From: Gluconobacter oxydans
Lineage (GTDB): Bacteria; Pseudomonadota; Alphaproteobacteria; Acetobacterales; Acetobacteraceae
Length of the DNA stretch: 33,808 nt
NCBI RefSeq assembly: GCF_006539685.1
Contig: NZ_BJNM01000024.1
Coordinates: forward strand, 1-33,808
Reading direction: 5' to 3'
Each line of letters starts with the position of its first letter. Positions within the stretch are counted from its first letter, which is position 1. The position numbers were made by a program, and so were the translations under genes. The notes beneath the pieces are model-generated. The model was not told the DNA's origin and did no database searches. It saw nothing but the letters and a program-made list of their open reading frames with translations. This document shows, one piece after another, positions 33,715-33,808 of the stretch.

Positions 33715-33808
33715 TCAGCGTTCCGGCTGCGGATCCGAGGTCCGGTCCGTGTGGCCGAGGTCGCGTTCGGGGGCAATGATGTCCCTGACGCGCTGTTTCA
33801 GCTCCTTG
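33715..33808 (-). CDS. C-terminus of an unidentified leftward gene, cut by the right edge
   Basis: The minus strand carries an open frame of 30 residues from the right edge, starting KELKQRVRDIIAPERDLG and ending in a TGA at 33717-33715. The charged, hydrophilic composition suits a soluble protein tail. It is too short to name. It converges on the receiver gene 12 bp away. Confidence 0.45.
   Translation of the reverse strand, partial: KELKQRVRDIIAPERDLGHTDRTSDPQPER

Overview
The window is about 34 kb of GC-rich alphaproteobacterial chromosome, most likely Gluconobacter (acetic acid bacteria, Acetobacteraceae), probably G. oxydans or a close relative. The strongest pointer is the aldo/keto reductase at 26.7-27.7 kb. 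From memory, without an alignment, I recognise it as the G. oxydans AKR11B4 (Gox1615) L-glyceraldehyde/glycerol NADPH oxidoreductase. No tRNA, rRNA, CRISPR array or complete insertion sequence is visible.

Left part (1-15.1 kb) is ordinary metabolism and housekeeping. At the left edge is the 5' end of an exported protein gene, apparently frameshifted by an 11-bp tandem duplication. A leftward series follows: yggS (PLP homeostasis), kup (K+ uptake), hemW, an exported nucleoside hydrolase-like protein and a DUF1489 protein. rsmB diverges from yggS. Further right are a Tas-type aldo/keto reductase, a leftward two-component pair (OmpR-type regulator, then a histidine kinase with an unusual Pro/Gly/Met/His/Asp-rich periplasmic insert), a cysteine synthase divergent from a rhodanese, a DUF2272 lipoprotein that overlaps the rhodanese tail to tail, a small membrane protein, and mtnA (methionine salvage).

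Middle part (15.2-29.1 kb) is a cell-surface polysaccharide region with several signs of transfer and decay. It has two tandem paralogous GT4 glycosyltransferases, an A/T-richer 430-bp gap, a decayed polytopic membrane protein gene (internal deletion, frame changes and an in-frame TAG), and a nucleotidyltransferase/HAD-phosphatase fusion whose start lies at a run of eight G and whose two catalytic sites look eroded. The rmd-gmd pair makes GDP-D-rhamnose from GDP-mannose. A GGDEF-EAL protein with a degraded cyclase site, another GT4 glycosyltransferase and an O-antigen-ligase-like membrane protein complete the region, with the AKR gene between the last two. A reasonable reading is a D-rhamnose-containing lipopolysaccharide or capsule made here, possibly under c-di-GMP influence.

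Right part (29.1-33.8 kb) holds a rightward CobW-type G3E GTPase overlapping a WD40-repeat protein, then a strong hairpin, then a GAF-PAS-GAF HWE-type sensor kinase followed by a single-domain response regulator. The C-terminus of an unidentified leftward gene runs off the right edge.

I found no clearly new defence or mobile system. The most unusual items are the decayed polysaccharide interval with its G8 tract and eroded fusion enzyme, the 11-bp duplication that inactivates a signal-peptide gene, and the metal-binding-like insert in the sensor kinase.
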